Part shown: positions 37,370 to 47,415 of the stretch, piece by piece
Position numbering within the stretch: the stretch's first letter is position 1
How the letters are laid out: each line of letters opens with the position of its first letter
Assembly (NCBI RefSeq): GCF_007859635.1
Contig: NZ_CP042306.1
Location: forward strand, 2,802,001-2,866,000
Length of the DNA: 64,000 bases
Direction of reading: 5' to 3'
Source: Sphingomonas panacisoli
GTDB taxonomy: Bacteria; Pseudomonadota; Alphaproteobacteria; Sphingomonadales; Sphingomonadaceae
Notes under the pieces: generated by a model
The model's database searches: none
What the model was told of the DNA's origin: nothing
Seen by the model: only the letters and a program-made list of their open reading frames with translations
Program-made: the position numbers and the translations under genes

Positions 37370-38281
37370 TCAGCTTTCGCGCGCGAGCACGAATCGCCCG
37401 ATCTCGCGCAACAGGTCGGCCTCCGCGCCGAAGCCGCGCAGGTGATCCACCGCCTGATCGACCAGCAACGCGGCTTGTTCCTTCGCGCGGTCGATCCCAA
37501 GCAACGAGACGAACGTCTCCTTGCCCGCGCCGGCGTCCTTGCGGAGTTTCTTGCCGGCCTTGTCCTCGTCGCCCTCGACGTCGAGCAGATCGTCGGCGAT
37601 CTGGAAGGCGAGGCCGATGTCGCGGGCATAGCCGCGCAGACCCTTGCGACCCTCGGGCTGAACACGGCCGAGAATCGCGCCGGCCTCGACCGAACAGGCG
37701 ATCAGCGCGCCGGTCTTCATCGCCTGGAGTCGAGTCACGGTCGCGAGGTCGAAGCGCGATTTTTCCGCCTCCAGGTCCATCATCTGCCCGCCGGCCATGC
37801 CGTTCGGACCGGACGCGCGCGCGACTTCGCTGACGAGTTCGGCACGAACGAACGGGTCGGGATGCGTTGCCGGGTCGGCGAGCCATTCGAACGCCAGCGC
37901 ATGGAGACAGTCGCCCGCCAGCACCGCCGCCGCCTCGGTAAACGCCTTGTGCACGGTCGGCTTGCCGCGGCGGAGATCGTCGTCGTCCATCGCCGGCAGA
38001 TCGTCATGGATCAGCGAATAGACGTGGATCGCCTCGATCGCGGTGCCGACGCGCGCGATGCAATCGCGATCGACCCCGAACAGCGTGCCGGTCGCATGGA
38101 CGAGCAACGGCCGCAGCCTTTTCCCCCCGCCGATCGCGGCATGGCGCATCGCGCGATACAGATCGGCGCGGGGATCGTCGGGGATCGCGAGCAGCGTGTC
38201 GAACCGGCGGTCGATCTCGTCGCCCACGTCGGTCAGCGCGGCCTGGAGCGTCAGCGAGGAAGCCACCGGCTTCGTACTCAT
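37370..38281 (-). CDS. ispA: Short-chain polyprenyl diphosphate synthase (farnesyl diphosphate synthase type)
   Basis: 303-residue isoprenyl chain-elongating enzyme. The first Asp-rich motif is HDDLPAMDDDDLRRGKPTVH and the second FQIADDLLDVEGDEDKAGKK; GGGKRLRPLLVHAT and KTGALIACSVEAGAI also match. Two residues between the Asp of the first motif and a small residue before it suggest farnesyl chain length, but this is inference. The ATG at 38281 overlaps the xseB stop (ATGA), a common arrangement that feeds the dxs-type pathway. Confidence 0.93.
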   Translation of the reverse strand: MSTKPVASSLTLQAALTDVGDEIDRRFDTLLAIPDDPRADLYRAMRHAAIGGGKRLRPLLVHATGTLFGVDRDCIARVGTAIEAIHVYSLIHDDLPAMDDDDLRRGKPTVHKAFTEAAAVLAGDCLHALAFEWLADPATHPDPFVRAELVSEVARASGPNGMAGGQMMDLEAEKSRFDLATVTRLQAMKTGALIACSVEAGAILGRVQPEGRKGLRGYARDIGLAFQIADDLLDVEGDEDKAGKKLRKDAGAGKETFVSLLGIDRAKEQAALLVDQAVDHLRGFGAEADLLREIGRFVLARES

Positions 38282-38517
38282 CCGCCGTCGAACGGCGCGA
38301 CGCCGGCCGGGCGTCCGTCGGGGCCGAGCCGGATCGCCTCGATCCGCGCCTGCGCCGCGTCGAGGCGCGCGCTGCATTGCTGGCGCAACCGCGTGCCCTC
38401 TTCGTACAGGTCGAGCGCCTCGCCGAGCTTGGCCTCGCCGGTTTCGAGCTTGTGGACGATTTCCTCGAGACGCTTCAGCGCGTCCTCGAACGACAGGTCG
38501 GCGATCGGCGTATCCAT
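38278..38517 (-). CDS. xseB: Exodeoxyribonuclease VII small subunit
   Basis: 79-residue coiled-coil subunit that binds XseA. It has LSFEDALKRLEEIVHKLETG and EAKLGEALDLYEEGTRLRQQ, the family core, and a short tail. It is coupled to ispA by ATGA. XseA is at the left end of the window, about 37 kb away, so the two subunits are not cotranscribed. Confidence 0.95.
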   Translation of the reverse strand: MDTPIADLSFEDALKRLEEIVHKLETGEAKLGEALDLYEEGTRLRQQCSARLDAAQARIEAIRLGPDGRPAGVAPFDGG

Positions 38518-38575
38518 CGCCGCGCTATGCGTCAGCGGACCGGCGGGAGCAACCGCCGATCCGCCGGTTACGGCG

Positions 38576-38836
38576 TCAGGCGCCGAGCAGATGGAAGCGG
38601 ATGACGATGAAGATCACCAGCATGCCGCCCAGGATCGAATACAGGAACCCGGCCGGATGCAGCCCCTGCGCGCGTTGAGCGGGCGACAGCGCCATCCCGA
38701 TCAGCCCGGCCAGGAACGACCCGGCGATGCCGAGCAGCACGGTCATGATGAAGCCCATATTGACCGCGCCCGGATAGAAAAAGCGCGCCAGCACGCCGAC
38801 GATGAAGCCGACGACGATCATGCGGATGATACCCAT
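38576..38836 (-). CDS. GlsB/YeaQ/YmgE family small membrane protein
   Basis: 86 residues with three predicted helices. Family motifs: MIVVGFIVGVLARFFYPGAV, MTVLLGIAGSFLAGLIGMAL and FLYSILGGMLVIFIVIRFHL. GGGAGAGGA precedes the ATG at 38836. E. coli relatives are stress- or biofilm-associated (YmgE/transglycosylase-associated); function unproven. Confidence 0.88.
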   Translation of the reverse strand: MGIIRMIVVGFIVGVLARFFYPGAVNMGFIMTVLLGIAGSFLAGLIGMALSPAQRAQGLHPAGFLYSILGGMLVIFIVIRFHLLGA

Positions 38837-38938
38837 TTTGTCCTCTCCCACGATGGTAGGTGCATCAACGTTGCACGCTTGTTCCGGTTGCACAATGATA
38901 CTTGGGATATTCGCGCAGACGCACGCGTTGGGAGGCCC

Positions 38939-40298
38939 ATGTTCACCAGCATCAACCCCGCGACCGGCGAACCCGGCCAGAGCCATGCCGAGCTGACCGA
39001 TGCGCAGATCGAAACGCGGCTCGCTAAAGCGCACGCTACGTTCCAGTCGTGGCGCACCAGCGACCCGCACGACCGCATGGCGCTGCTCCGCCGGATCGCC
39101 GAAGTGTTTGAGGACGACCGCGACAAGCTCGCGCGGATCGCGACCGAAGAGATGGGCAAGACGCTCAAATCCGCGGTCGCGGAGGTCGAAAAAATGTGCT
39201 GCAGCATTCCGTTACTATGCGCGCCACGGGCTGCGATTGCTCGAGACGACCGATGTCGAGACACCCGCCGGCCCGGTCCATGCGCGCTGGCTGCCGATGG
39301 GGCCGGTGCTCGCGGTGATGCCGTGGAATTTCCCCTATTGGCAGGTGATCCGCTTCGCCGCGCCGACGATCATGGCGGGCAATGTCGCCCTGCTCAAACA
39401 CGCGTCGTCGGTGCAGGGCTGCGCCGCGGCGATCGAGGCGGCGATCCTGCAGGCCGGTGCGCCCGAGGGGCTGTTCCAGAACCTGCCGATCAAGTCCGCC
39501 AAGGTCGCCGATCTGATCGCCGACGACCGCATCGTCGCGGTGACTCTGACCGGCAGTGAGGGCGCCGGCGCGAAGGTCGCCGAGGCCGCGGGACGGGCGC
39601 TCAAGAAGGTCGTGCTCGAACTCGGCGGGTCGGACCCGTTCGTCGTTATGCCCTCCGCGGACATCGATCTCGCCGCCAAGACCGCGGTCACCGCGCGGGT
39701 GCAGAATAGCGGCCAGTCGTGCATCTGCGCCAAGCGGATGATCATCCACACCGACGTCTACGACGCGTTCATGGAGAAGTTTTCGGCGGGGATGCAGGCG
39801 GTCAAGACCGGCGACCCGATGGACCCCGCCACCGACATGGGTCCGCTATCGTCGGAAGAACAACGCGATACCGTACTCGGTCAGCTCGCCAAGTTCCGCG
39901 ACGCCGGCGCGACCCTGTTGTTCGGCGCCGAAAAGCCCGATCTGCCCGGTGCGTATATGACCCCGGGCGTGCTGGTCGATGTCGATCCCGAGACGGAGGT
40001 CGCCAAAGAGGAAATATTCGGCCCGGTCGCGATGGTGTTCAAGGTCGCCGACCTGGACGAGGCGATCGCGCTGGCGAACGACGTGCCGTTCGGACTGGGC
40101 TCGTCGGTCTGGACCAATGATGCGGACGAGCAGGAACGCTTCGCCCGCGACATCCAGGCCGGCATGACCGCGATCAACCGCATGCTCGCCTCGACCCCGG
40201 AGGCACCGTTCGGCGGGGTCAAACGCTCCGGTCACGGCCGCGAGCTGGGGCCGTGGGGCCTGCACGAATTCATGAACCTGAAGGCAGTGATCGGGTGA
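38939..40298 (+). pseudogene. NAD(P)-dependent aldehyde/succinate-semialdehyde dehydrogenase, frameshifted
   Basis: Aldehyde dehydrogenase of about 452 residues if restored. The first frame gives MFTSINPATGEPGQSHAELT and IATEEMGKTLKSAVAEVEK. The second frame continues CAAAFRYYARHGLRLLE, LAVMPWNFPYWQVIRFAAPT, KKVVLELGGSDPFVV (Glu general base), QNSGQSCICAKR (catalytic Cys) and EEIFGPVAMVFKV, ending FGGVKRSGHGRELGPWGLHE. The frames change at the A6 run 39189-39194: with five A instead of six, EVEKCAAAFRYY is continuous. As read, the first frame stops well before the catalytic residues. The GTGA at the end is shared with the next gene. Most likely a homopolymer error. Confidence 0.82.
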
Positions 40299-40864
40299 CC
40301 GACAGCATCGCGCGGAAATATCCGCTTCTCGCGGCGCCGCATGTCCGCCTGCACGGGGCGGTCGACGATGCGATGTACGATCGCTTCTGCGACCAGCTTG
40401 CCGCGTGCCCGAAGGACGGCATGCTGGTCGTCACGATGACCACGCTCGGCGGCGACCCCGAAGTGGCACGCGCGATGGGCGACGACATCCGGCTGATCCG
40501 CGAATTCCAGGGGCGCGACATCCTGTTCCTCGGCAAGGTTGCGGTCTATTCGGCGGGGGCGACCTTCATGTCAGCCTTTCCGGTCGAGCGCCGCTTCCTG
40601 ACCCACGGCACGCGGCTACTGATCCATGAAAGGCAGATCCAGAAGCAGGTGACGCTCAACGGCCCGCTGCGCATGGTCGTCGCTTCGCTTAAAGCCGCAC
40701 TCAACGAGATCGAGACGTCGGTGGCGATCGAGGAAGAAGGCTTTCGCGACTTGATCAAGGGCAGCAGCGTGTCGTTCGACGAGGTCCACCAGCGCGCGCC
40801 CGACAATTGGTATATCGAGGCCGAGCAAGCCCGCGACCTCGGGCTGGTGCTCGACGTCATCTGA
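40295..40864 (+). CDS. ClpP-like/SDH-type serine protease fold protein
   Basis: 189-residue protein with a Clp/crotonase fold. Ser86 in KVAVYSAGATFMSAFP sits where ClpP has its S-M-G-A nucleophile, and His111 in TRLLIHERQ where ClpP has its catalytic His; the C-terminus has ARDLGLVLDVI like the ClpP ending. The N-terminus resembles periplasmic/membrane-associated ClpP relatives. GTG start at 40295 overlaps the dehydrogenase stop (GTGA). No Clp ATPase gene is nearby, so the partner is unknown; the name is by fold, the activity by inference. Confidence 0.75.
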   Translation: MTDSIARKYPLLAAPHVRLHGAVDDAMYDRFCDQLAACPKDGMLVVTMTTLGGDPEVARAMGDDIRLIREFQGRDILFLGKVAVYSAGATFMSAFPVERRFLTHGTRLLIHERQIQKQVTLNGPLRMVVASLKAALNEIETSVAIEEEGFRDLIKGSSVSFDEVHQRAPDNWYIEAEQARDLGLVLDVI

Positions 40865-40925
40865 CTTGCACTCCGGCGGCGAAAGGCATAGCCGCACCGC
40901 AACATTGCAATAGGACGACACGTCG

Positions 40926-41711
40926 ATGGCCGAGTTCCGCCTGCCCAAGAACAGCCGCATCAAGAATACGGGCAAGGTCCACAAGGCGGCGACGGGCGCG
41001 ACCAACATCAAGCGCTTCAAGGTCTATCGCTACGACCCCGATGCCGGCCAGAATCCACATTACGACACGTTCGAGATCGACCTCGATACGTGCGGGCCGA
41101 TGGTGCTCGACGCGCTGATCAAGATGAAGTCGGAGCAGGATTCGTCGCTGACCTTCCGCCGTTCGTGCCGCGAAGGGATTTGCGGGTCGTGTTCGATGAA
41201 CATGGACGGCAAGAACGGCCTGGCCTGCACGACCGCGATCGAGGATTGCAAGTCGGAGGTGACGATCACCCCGCTGCCGCACATGGAAGTGATCAAGGAC
41301 TTGGTCCCCGATTTCACGCACTTCTACGCGCAATATTCGTCGATCAAGCCGTGGCTGCAGACCGTCACCCCGGCGCCCGCGGGCAAGGAGCGGCTGCAAT
41401 CGCCCGCCGATCGCGAGAAGCTCGACGGGTTGTACGAATGCATCCTGTGCGCGTGCTGTTCGACCAGCTGCCCGAGCTATTGGTGGAACAGCGACAAGTT
41501 CCTGGGGCCGGCGATCCTGCTCCAGGCGTATCGTTGGCTCGCCGACAGCCGCGACGAGATGACCGGCGAGCGGCTCGACGATCTCGAGGATCCGTTCCGC
41601 CTCTATCGCTGCCACACGATCATGAACTGCGCGAATGCGTGCCCCAAGGGCCTCAACCCGGCCAAGGCGATCGCCGAGATCAAGAAGATGGAAGCCGAGC
41701 GGATTGTCTGA
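40926..41711 (+). CDS. sdhB: Succinate dehydrogenase iron-sulfur subunit
   Basis: Transfers electrons from SdhA flavin to ubiquinone in complex II. 261 residues. The [2Fe-2S] ligands are Cys81, Cys86, Cys89 and Cys101 in [20 protein letters not shown]; the [4Fe-4S] and [3Fe-4S] sites lie in [15 protein letters not shown] and [20 protein letters not shown]. The N-terminal region [20 protein letters not shown] is typical. sdhA, sdhC and sdhD are not in the window upstream or downstream of it here. Confidence 0.97.
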   Translation: MAEFRLPKNSRIKNTGKVHKAATGATNIKRFKVYRYDPDAGQNPHYDTFEIDLDTCGPMVLDALIKMKSEQDSSLTFRRSCREGICGSCSMNMDGKNGLACTTAIEDCKSEVTITPLPHMEVIKDLVPDFTHFYAQYSSIKPWLQTVTPAPAGKERLQSPADREKLDGLYECILCACCSTSCPSYWWNSDKFLGPAILLQAYRWLADSRDEMTGERLDDLEDPFRLYRCHTIMNCANACPKGLNPAKAIAEIKKMEAERIV

Positions 41712-42181
41712 GACGCCGCCCGCGCAGCCCTTGTTCAACTATGACGACGACCCCGATGCGCCGGGGTGGAAGCGCTGGCAGTTTCGCGACAATACGCGGT
41801 TCAATGCGTTCCTCGAACCGCTCCAGGTCCGGCTGGAAGGCAATATCGCCCGCGTGCGGATGATGCCGCGGCACGAACATTCGAACATGCGCGACAACGT
41901 CCATGGCGGTGCGCTGCTCGGCTTCATGGACGTGGCGCTGTTCGCGGCGAGCCGTGCGTTCGGATGCCTCCAGGCCGGGGGCGCCGTGACGCTCGATCTG
42001 TCGGCGCAATTCATCGGCGGCGGGGTGATCGGCGAGCCGCTGGAGGCGCGGATCGAGTTGCTGCGCGAGACCAGCCGGATGCTGTTCCTGCGTGGACTGG
42101 TAGTGCAGGAAAACACGCCGACGATCGCCAGCTTCACCGGCACGCTCCGCAAATCGAGCCCCCCCGCCGTCGCTCCGGTGA
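41704..42181 (+). CDS. PaaI-family thioesterase, open frame runs on into zapE
   Basis: Hotdog-fold thioesterase of about 158 residues. The core is [20 protein letters not shown], then [20 protein letters not shown] (the HGG motif with the catalytic Asn/Asp-Gly-Gly region) and [20 protein letters not shown]. The start is TTG at 41704, overlapping the sdhB stop. As sequenced no stop follows: the frame runs straight into zapE. If the C7 run at 42159-42165 were C6, the protein would end SSPPPSLR with TGA at 42179-42181, overlapping the zapE GTG (GTGA). That arrangement is the usual one, so I end it there. Confidence 0.8.
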
Positions 42182-43287
42182 CCAGCGTCCTCGCCCAGTA
42201 CCAGGCGCTGGTCGCGGCGGGCGAGCTTCGCGCCGATCCCGACCAGCAGGCCGCTGCCGCCCGGCTCGACCGGCTCCAGCACGAACTCGAAGCGGTGCCG
42301 AAGCGCGGCAGCACGCTATGGAGAATGCTCGGCAAGAAGCCCGATGCCCCGCGCGGCGTGTACCTGTGGGGGGATGTCGGGCGCGGCAAGTCGATGCTGA
42401 TGGACCTGTTCTTCGGCTGCCTGAACATCGGCCGCAAACGCCGCGTCCATTTCGGCGAATTCATGCTCGAGGTGCACCAGCGCATCGCCGAGGAGCGCAA
42501 GAAAGAGGCCGGCGACCCGATTGCGCCGGTCGCCGAAGCATTGGCCGACGAAGCGCGCTGCCTCGCGTTCGACGAGATGATGGTGACCAACTCGCCCGAC
42601 GCGATGATCCTGTCGCGGCTGTTCACCGCGCTGATCGAACACGGCGTGACGGTGGTGACGACGAGCAACCGCCCACCGCAGGACCTCTACAAGAACGGCC
42701 TGAACCGCGAGCATTTCCTGCCCTTCATCGACCTCATCGAGACGCGTCTCGACGTGCTGCCGCTCAACGGCCCGGTCGATTACCGCCGCGATCGGCTCGG
42801 CCAGCAGGAGACGTGGCTGGTCCCCAACGGGCCGGAGGCGACCAAGCAGCTGTCCGCCGCTTTCTTCCGCCTGACCGACTATCCGCCCGAGGATCGCGAC
42901 CACGTACCCGCGGAGGATTTGACCGTGCAGGGCCGCACGCTGCATGTCCCTAAATCGCTGAAGGGCGTCGCGGTCTTTTCGTTCAAAAAACTATGCGGCG
43001 AGGCGCGGGGCGCGGCCGATTACCTCGCGATCGCGCGGCGCTATCATACGGTGATCCTGGTCGGCATCCCCAAGCTCGGGCCCGAAAACCGCAACGAGGC
43101 GGCGCGCTTCGTCAGCCTCATCGACGCGCTCTACGAACACAAGGTCAAGCTGCTCGCCGCGGCCGATGCCGAACCCGCGCAGCTCTACGAAACGGGCGAC
43201 GGCCGCTTCGAGTTCGACCGCACCGTCAGCCGGTTGGAAGAGATGCGGTCGGACGACTATCTGGCGCAGGGTCACGGGGCGCACTGA
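42178..43287 (+). CDS. zapE: AFG1-family ATPase, cell division protein ZapE
   Basis: 369-residue P-loop ATPase that in E. coli promotes Z-ring constriction and in mitochondria (AFG1/LACE1) handles membrane-protein quality control. It begins [18 protein letters not shown], then the Walker A GVYLWGDVGRGKSMLMDLFF, the AFG1 region VHFGEFMLEVHQRIAEER, Walker B ALADEARCLAFDEMMVTNS, VVTTSNRPPQDLYKNGLNRE and FIDLIETRLDVLPLNG. It could be read as the C-terminal part of a 527-residue fusion starting at 41704; I treat the two as separate. The convergent acyltransferase overlaps its last 62 bases. Confidence 0.9.
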   Translation: MTSVLAQYQALVAAGELRADPDQQAAAARLDRLQHELEAVPKRGSTLWRMLGKKPDAPRGVYLWGDVGRGKSMLMDLFFGCLNIGRKRRVHFGEFMLEVHQRIAEERKKEAGDPIAPVAEALADEARCLAFDEMMVTNSPDAMILSRLFTALIEHGVTVVTTSNRPPQDLYKNGLNREHFLPFIDLIETRLDVLPLNGPVDYRRDRLGQQETWLVPNGPEATKQLSAAFFRLTDYPPEDRDHVPAEDLTVQGRTLHVPKSLKGVAVFSFKKLCGEARGAADYLAIARRYHTVILVGIPKLGPENRNEAARFVSLIDALYEHKVKLLAAADAEPAQLYETGDGRFEFDRTVSRLEEMRSDDYLAQGHGAH

Positions 43288-44366
43288 CGCGCGCCAGCCA
43301 CCGGCGCACCCAGGGCTCGCACCAACGCGTGACCGCAAAGGCTAGCGCGATCACGCCCAGTGCCGCCAACACGATCGCCGCCCAGCCCGACAGCCCCGTC
43401 GCCATCAGCGCCGCGATGAGGGCGGCGCCGACGGTCTGGTGAAGCAGATAGAGCGGGTACGTCACGAGGCCGAGCGTCGCCAACCGCGCCGGTCCGAGCC
43501 TGGCGAGCGGTCCCTGTAGCCGATCGGCCGAAGCGATCGCCGCGATCGCCGCGACGAATACGAGGATCGGCGCGGTCGGATTGGGGTCGATCAGGGGATT
43601 GTCGCGCATGCTGCCGGCATGGAACGCGATCTCGACGAGCGAACCCGCGAGGAACAGGACGGCTGCCGGACCGCGCCAGCGACCTCGGTTGTCCGCTGCG
43701 CATGCCCTGCAGCAACGCGCCCAGGGCGAAGAACACACCGTGCGGCAACAGGGTCGCGTTGATCGCGGTGTTGCGCAACGCCATGTCCGGCGACAGGGCA
43801 ACGGCATAGGCGGCGACCCAGAAGGCCACGCTCGCGCCGCCGATCGCCATGACGAGACGCTCGATCCGCGGCGCGTTGCCGCCGGCGCGCAACTGCGTCG
43901 ATACCAAGATGTAGAACATCAGCTCGACCGACAGCGTCCAGTAACTCGCGTCGATCGGCTTGGTGAAATGGACGAAGCTCGCCGCCGCCAGCCATTGCAA
44001 CGCAACGGTACCGACCGGCGTCATGGTGCCGGCCAACAGCAGCAGCGCGCTGAGCGTCGAACAGATCCAGGCGGCCGGGGCCAGGCGCAACATGCGGCGC
44101 CGCAGGAACACCCGCGATGACGCCTCCGCGCCGGACAGGGCGATGACGTAGCCGGACACGACGAAGAAGATCTCGACGCCCACCCAGCCGAACCAGCCGA
44201 ACCGCGCGCCCTCGATCGGCATCGCGATGGAAGGGTCGAACAGCGACGGCACGCTGTCGGCGGCGAGCGGAAACAGATAGGTGTAGTGAAACCCCAGCAC
44301 CATCAGGGCGCACGAGAAGCGGACGACGTCGATCGCCAACACTTGAGTCTTTGCCGCCCCCGTCAT
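43226..44366 (-). pseudogene. Acyltransferase 3 family membrane protein, frameshifted
   Basis: Membrane acyltransferase (OafA/ExoZ type) of about 380 residues with many hydrophobic helices: MTGAAKTQVLAIDVVRFSCA, LMVLGFHYTYLFPLA, FGWFGWVGVEIFFVVSGYVI, then RRRMLRLAPAAW, SYWTLSVELMFYILVSTQL and PLYLLHQTVGAAL. The first frame ends its sense near ALLQGMRS; the second frame resumes with DNRGRWRGPAAVLFLAGSLV. The frames change at about 43697, where removing one T on the plus strand gives GMRADNRGRWRGPAAV. Alternative long start at 44468 (GTG) exists. Acts perhaps in O-acetylation of surface glycans; unknown. Confidence 0.75.
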
Positions 44367-44461
44367 GCGGCCGTCATACGATGCGCTGGTTAAGACCCCG
44401 TATCGCACGCGCCCAAAGCTTACTATTGCTCTTGCGAATGAGTTGCAGTAATAGATGTTAA

Positions 44462-45523
<1,062 letters not shown>

Positions 45524-45525
45524 GC

Positions 45526-45902
45526 TGTTCCCCGGCGAAGGCCGGGGTCCAGCAGGGAGAACCAAGTGGAGAAAGCCGGTTTCGTCTACATCATGGCGAG
45601 CGGGCGTAACGGCACGATCTACATCGGCGTAACGAGCGACCTACCCAAACGCGTTTGGGAACATCGCAACGGCATCGTCGGCGGGTTCACAAAGAAATAC
45701 GGCTGTCATCTCCTCGTCTGGTACGAGGCCTACGACAGCATCGAGGACGCAAGGCAGCGCGAGCTGCGGATGAAGGAGTGGAAGCGAGCCTGGAAATTGC
45801 GCGAGGTCGAAGGGATGAATCCGGACTGGGACGATCTCTACGAACGCATCGTGTGATTGGGACGCGCTTTCCTGGCTGGACCCCGGCCTTCGCCGGGGAA
45901 CA
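45526..45902 (+). mobile_element. Candidate mobile unit: GIY-YIG nuclease bounded by 28-base inverted palindromes
   Basis: The arm 45526-45553 is exactly complementary to the arm 45875-45902 over all 28 bases. Each arm also holds the hairpin CCCCGGC(GAAG)GCCGGGG at 45530-45547 and 45881-45898. Between the arms lies only one gene, the GIY-YIG nuclease, so the whole unit is 377 bases. It sits between mdh and the downstream TCA genes. No target-site duplication is visible. Mobility is an inference. Confidence 0.6.
45566..45856 (+). CDS. GIY-YIG nuclease domain protein
   Basis: 96-residue member of the GIY-YIG endonuclease superfamily, UPF0213/YhbQ-like size. GIY-like motif VYIM (7-10), YIG (19-21) in TIYIGVTSDLPKRVWEHRNG with Arg29, catalytic-type Glu66 in ARQRELRMKEWKRAWKL and Asn85 in NPDWDDLY: all key positions appear kept. 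GTG start at 45566 after AGGGAGAA, which follows directly on the left palindrome. Lower GC than its neighbours. It is about 55% identical by hand alignment to the copy at 51.8 kb. Confidence 0.85.
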   Translation: MEKAGFVYIMASGRNGTIYIGVTSDLPKRVWEHRNGIVGGFTKKYGCHLLVWYEAYDSIEDARQRELRMKEWKRAWKLREVEGMNPDWDDLYERIV

Positions 45903-45951
45903 CGGAATGGGATGATATGATCGCTTGCACAGGACGGAACCGCTAACCGCA

Positions 45952-46437
45952 ATGCCGCTTTTCCTCCCCCTCCTGCTGGCCGCACCGGCCGACGCCGCCG
46001 CTGCCAAGCTGCAGCCGGCCGCCGAGCCTTCGATCGTCGCGGCGGGGAAGGCGTGCGTCGGGGTCACCGCCGATCCCGACGGGCAGGCGACGCGGCTCAC
46101 CGGTTGGCGTCCCGCGACGACTGCCGAAGCGAAGGGTGTCAATTCCGACGGCGCGATTGTCATGCGTGACAACATCCAGCTGATTTATCGCACCGGCAGC
46201 GAGGGCGGCTGCGTCGTGATGGCGAACCCAGACGCGGCGTTCGACACCGCCGCCTTCTACGCCGATCTGGGCGCCGCGATCGGCGTACCGATCGCAACCG
46301 ATCCCAAGAATCCTGTGACCAAGCTGCCCAACGGCGAAGTGCTGGTCACCGTGGTGACACTCGAAAAAGATAAGCGGCTGGTCACGCTCGTCGTGGGCAA
46401 CCCCAACAGCGAATACGCCAAGAAGAAGGGCAAATGA
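45952..46437 (+). CDS. Exported hypothetical protein upstream of sucD
   Basis: 161 residues. A signal-like N-terminus ([19 protein letters not shown]) leads to a mature domain with two cysteines (KACVGV, GGCVVM) that I do not recognise ([40 protein letters not shown]). It ends with TGA one base before the sucD GTG, so the two are probably translated together. The longer start at 45925 (TTG) is less convincing. Confidence 0.7.
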   Translation: MPLFLPLLLAAPADAAAAKLQPAAEPSIVAAGKACVGVTADPDGQATRLTGWRPATTAEAKGVNSDGAIVMRDNIQLIYRTGSEGGCVVMANPDAAFDTAAFYADLGAAIGVPIATDPKNPVTKLPNGEVLVTVVTLEKDKRLVTLVVGNPNSEYAKKKGK

Positions 46438-46438
46438 C

Positions 46439-47323
46439 GTGAGCATCCTCGTCGACAAGAATACCAAGGTCATCACGCAAGGGATGACCGGCAATACCGG
46501 CAGCTTCCACACCCAGGCCGCGCTCGATTACGGGACGCAGATGGTCGCGGGCGTGACCCCGGGCAAGGGCGGCACGACGCATCTCGGCCTGCCCAATTAC
46601 GACACGGTGCACGAAGCGGTCGCCGCGACCGGCGCGACCGCATCTGTCGTGTACGTGCCGCCCCCCTTCGCGGCGGATTCGATCCTGGAGGCGATCGACG
46701 CCGAAGTGCCGCTGATCGTGTGCATCACGGAAGGGATTCCGGTGCTCGACATGGTCAAGGTCAAGCGCGCGCTGTCGGGCTCCAAGTCGCGCCTGATCGG
46801 CCCGAACTGCCCCGGCGTGCTGACCCCCGGCGAATGCAAGATCGGCATCATGCCGGGCAGCATCTTTTCCAAAGGCTCGGTGGGTGTTGTCAGCCGCTCG
46901 GGCACGCTTACCTATGAGGCGGTGTTCCAGACCACCAATGCCGGGCTCGGGCAGACCACTGCAGTCGGGATCGGCGGCGATCCGGTCAACGGTACCAACT
47001 TCATCGACGTGCTCGAACTGTTTCTGGCGGATGACGCCACGAAATCGATCATCATGATCGGCGAAATCGGCGGCGACGCCGAGGAGCAGGCCGCGCAGTT
47101 CCTGAAGGACGAAGCGAAGCGTGGGCGCAAGAAGCCGATGGCCGGCTTCATCGCCGGCCGCACCGCGCCCCCGGGCCGCCGCATGGGCCATGCCGGCGCG
47201 ATCGTGTCGGGTGGCAAGGGCGACGCGGAAAGCAAGATCGCGGCGATGGAAAGCGCGGGTATCAAGGTGTCGTCGAGCCCGTCATTGCTGGGCGAGACGC
47301 TGGTGGAAGTGTTGAAGGGTTGA
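46439..47323 (+). CDS. sucD: Succinate-CoA ligase alpha subunit
   Basis: Alpha subunit of succinyl-CoA synthetase: binds CoA, is phosphorylated on a His, and makes ATP or GTP from succinyl-CoA. 294 residues, GTG start. It has [60 protein letters not shown], and the phosphohistidine region [20 protein letters not shown]. The beta subunit gene sucC is not next to it and is not in this window. Confidence 0.96.
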   Translation: MSILVDKNTKVITQGMTGNTGSFHTQAALDYGTQMVAGVTPGKGGTTHLGLPNYDTVHEAVAATGATASVVYVPPPFAADSILEAIDAEVPLIVCITEGIPVLDMVKVKRALSGSKSRLIGPNCPGVLTPGECKIGIMPGSIFSKGSVGVVSRSGTLTYEAVFQTTNAGLGQTTAVGIGGDPVNGTNFIDVLELFLADDATKSIIMIGEIGGDAEEQAAQFLKDEAKRGRKKPMAGFIAGRTAPPGRRMGHAGAIVSGGKGDAESKIAAMESAGIKVSSSPSLLGETLVEVLKG

Positions 47324-47330
47324 ACATAGC

Positions 47331-47403
47331 CGTCGCCCCGGCGCAGGCCGGGGCCGTTGGCGGCTCTTGTTACTTAGCGGCCCCGGCCTTCGCCGGGGCG
47401 ACG
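47331..47403. repeat. Inverted pair of 26-base CCGGC palindromes between sucD and sucA
   Basis: Arms 47331-47356 and 47378-47403 are complementary with one mismatch, 21 bases apart; each arm holds CCCCGGC/GCCGGGG. The right arm ends three bases before the ribosome-binding GAGG of sucA. Confidence 0.85.
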
Positions 47404-47415
47404 AGGTGAAGCCAG

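Noticed and set aside
38538..38567. ACCGGCGG/CCGCCGGT inverted repeat between xseB and the GlsB-type gene
   Set aside because: Short arms, no T-run, and expected at this GC content; not enough to call a terminator.
45526..45902. Target-site duplication around the first nuclease unit
   Set aside because: The bases outside the two arms do not match each other beyond chance.
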